A stretch of 5,829 nucleotides of DNA. Origin: Planococcaceae bacterium UBA3370. GTDB lineage: Bacteria; Bacillota; Bacilli; Bacillales_A; Planococcaceae. The first letter of the stretch is position 1. Every line of letters starts with the position of its first letter. Below, one piece after another: positions 5,086-5,829 of this stretch. The stretch spans positions 1-5,829 of the forward strand of contig DEQI01000041.1 of NCBI GenBank assembly GCA_002360295.1, in the 5' to 3' direction. The notes below the pieces were generated by a model, which was given only the letters and a program-made list of their open reading frames with translations, was not told the DNA's origin and did no database searches. A program made the position numbers and the translations under genes.

Positions 5086-5096
5086 GAGGATAACAT

Positions 5097-5750
5097 ATGA
5101 AAATCGAAATATTTTCAGACTTTGTTTGTCCGTTTTGCTATATCGCTAAAAAGGAATTAGAATTGGCGATTGATCAAGCAGGGTATTCAGGTCAAGTTGA
5201 ATTTGAAATGAAAGCATACGAATTATCGCCGGATGCACCGTTACAATCAGTGTCATATACGGATTCATTACTAGAGCAAGGCATGTCACGAGAAAAGATT
5301 GAGCAGCTAACGATAAATATTGTGGAGCGAGCAAAGGAAGTAGGACTTACGTATAATGTTGAAAAAATGACTTTAACGAATACTCATCATGTACATCGTT
5401 TAGCGAAATGGGCAAAGCAATTTAACAAAGAAGTAGAATTTACTGAGGCTATCATGAACGGTTACTTTACGCAGGGATTCGATTTAAGTCATAACGAGAC
5501 ATTGTTAGAAGTTGTTCGTACACTAGGGTTGGATGAGGTAGATGCCGCAGATGTATTAGCAGCAAATCGTTTTGAAGAAGAAGTGAAGCGAGATCAATAT
5601 GACGTGCAACAAATTGGCGTTACCCGCGTACCATTTTTCGTTTTTGAAAATCGCTATGGGATTATTGGTGCTGAACCGAATGAAGTATTTGTTCGTACAT
5701 TACACCAAGCAGCAGAAGTAGCTGGTATCCAAGCGCCCGAACAGCAGTAG
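5097..5750 (+). CDS. DsbA-family (FrnE-like) thiol:disulfide oxidoreductase, cytoplasmic
   Basis: This 217-residue protein of the DsbA/FrnE group has a thioredoxin fold with the long helical insertion. The active site is C11-P-F-C14 after the first strand (IFSDFVCPFCYI). The helical insert spans about residues 55-165. The cis-proline loop is GVTRVP179FFVF, followed by the last strand and the GAEPNEVF helix start. C11 and C14 are the only cysteines. There is no signal peptide or lipobox, so it should work in the cytoplasm on disulfides or mixed disulfides. AGGAGG at 5084-5089 overlaps the stop codon of the transporter and lies 7 bases from ATG5097, so the two genes are coupled. In this setting it may repair or reduce protein or low-molecular-weight thiol persulfides; that is inference. 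This group is annotated as a polyketide biosynthesis dithiol-disulfide isomerase in some databases, which the context does not support. Confidence 0.87.
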   Translation: MKIEIFSDFVCPFCYIAKKELELAIDQAGYSGQVEFEMKAYELSPDAPLQSVSYTDSLLEQGMSREKIEQLTINIVERAKEVGLTYNVEKMTLTNTHHVHRLAKWAKQFNKEVEFTEAIMNGYFTQGFDLSHNETLLEVVRTLGLDEVDAADVLAANRFEEEVKRDQYDVQQIGVTRVPFFVFENRYGIIGAEPNEVFVRTLHQAAEVAGIQAPEQQ

Positions 5751-5829
5751 GGATTACTATTGAGTGTTGGACGAGTAACAGGTGTCAAAAAACGAAATTG
5801 AGTTCAATAAGAGCTAATTGTGTTCCCGC

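Noticed and set aside
5797..5808. ATTGA-GT-TCAAT hairpin after the DsbA gene as a terminator
   Set aside because: The stem is five A/T-rich pairs with a two-base loop and no T run. Bases 5751-5829 show no supported feature.

Overview
The window reads as a chromosomal segment of a low-GC Gram-positive bacterium of the Bacillales. The DNA is AT-rich, ribosome binding sites are strong AAAGGAG/AGGAGG types, and all convincing genes lie on the + strand. The gene set and order closely resemble the Bacillus subtilis yrkD-E-F-H-I-J cluster and the Staphylococcus aureus cst locus. A Lysinibacillus/Solibacillus-type host is my impression only. The system is a reactive-sulfur (sulfide/persulfide) sensing and detoxification locus. 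It is a known type, but with a distinctive arrangement and an unusually dense set of sulfurtransferases.

Layout. Bases 1-103 hold no supported gene. At 104-132 a promoter carries an operator and drives a CstR-type persulfide-sensing repressor (177-437), which ends in its own terminator (427-456). A second operator (467-482) precedes a three-gene unit: a long DsrE-family protein (496-972), a membrane-anchored rhodanese (983-1330) and a single-domain rhodanese (1336-1632). A third operator (1718-1733) precedes a TusA-rhodanese fusion (1748-2311), a short DsrE-family protein (2327-2722), a rhodanese/persulfide-dioxygenase fusion (2804-3931) and a free TusA (4021-4248), and this unit ends at a clear terminator (4257-4290). 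A TauE/SafE membrane transporter (4309-5085) and a FrnE-like DsbA oxidoreductase (5097-5750) follow as a tight pair. The last 79 bases show nothing I can call.

How the parts fit (inference from families). CstR would leave its operators when its two cysteines are modified by persulfides, releasing all units together. Rhodanese, TusA and DsrE proteins would pass sulfane sulfur between eight predicted carrier cysteines. The dioxygenase would oxidise persulfide sulfur to sulfite, TauE/SafE would export sulfite or a related sulfur anion, and the cytoplasmic DsbA-like protein may handle thiol/disulfide damage. No sulfide:quinone oxidoreductase or CoA-disulfide reductase is in the window, so the enzyme that makes the persulfide must lie elsewhere.

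The points most worth following are the repeated ATACC-N6-GGTAT operators placed directly against ribosome binding sites, the CstA-like protein split into two genes, the dioxygenase with its rhodanese domain at the N-terminus, and the hairpin/promoter-like leader in front of it.
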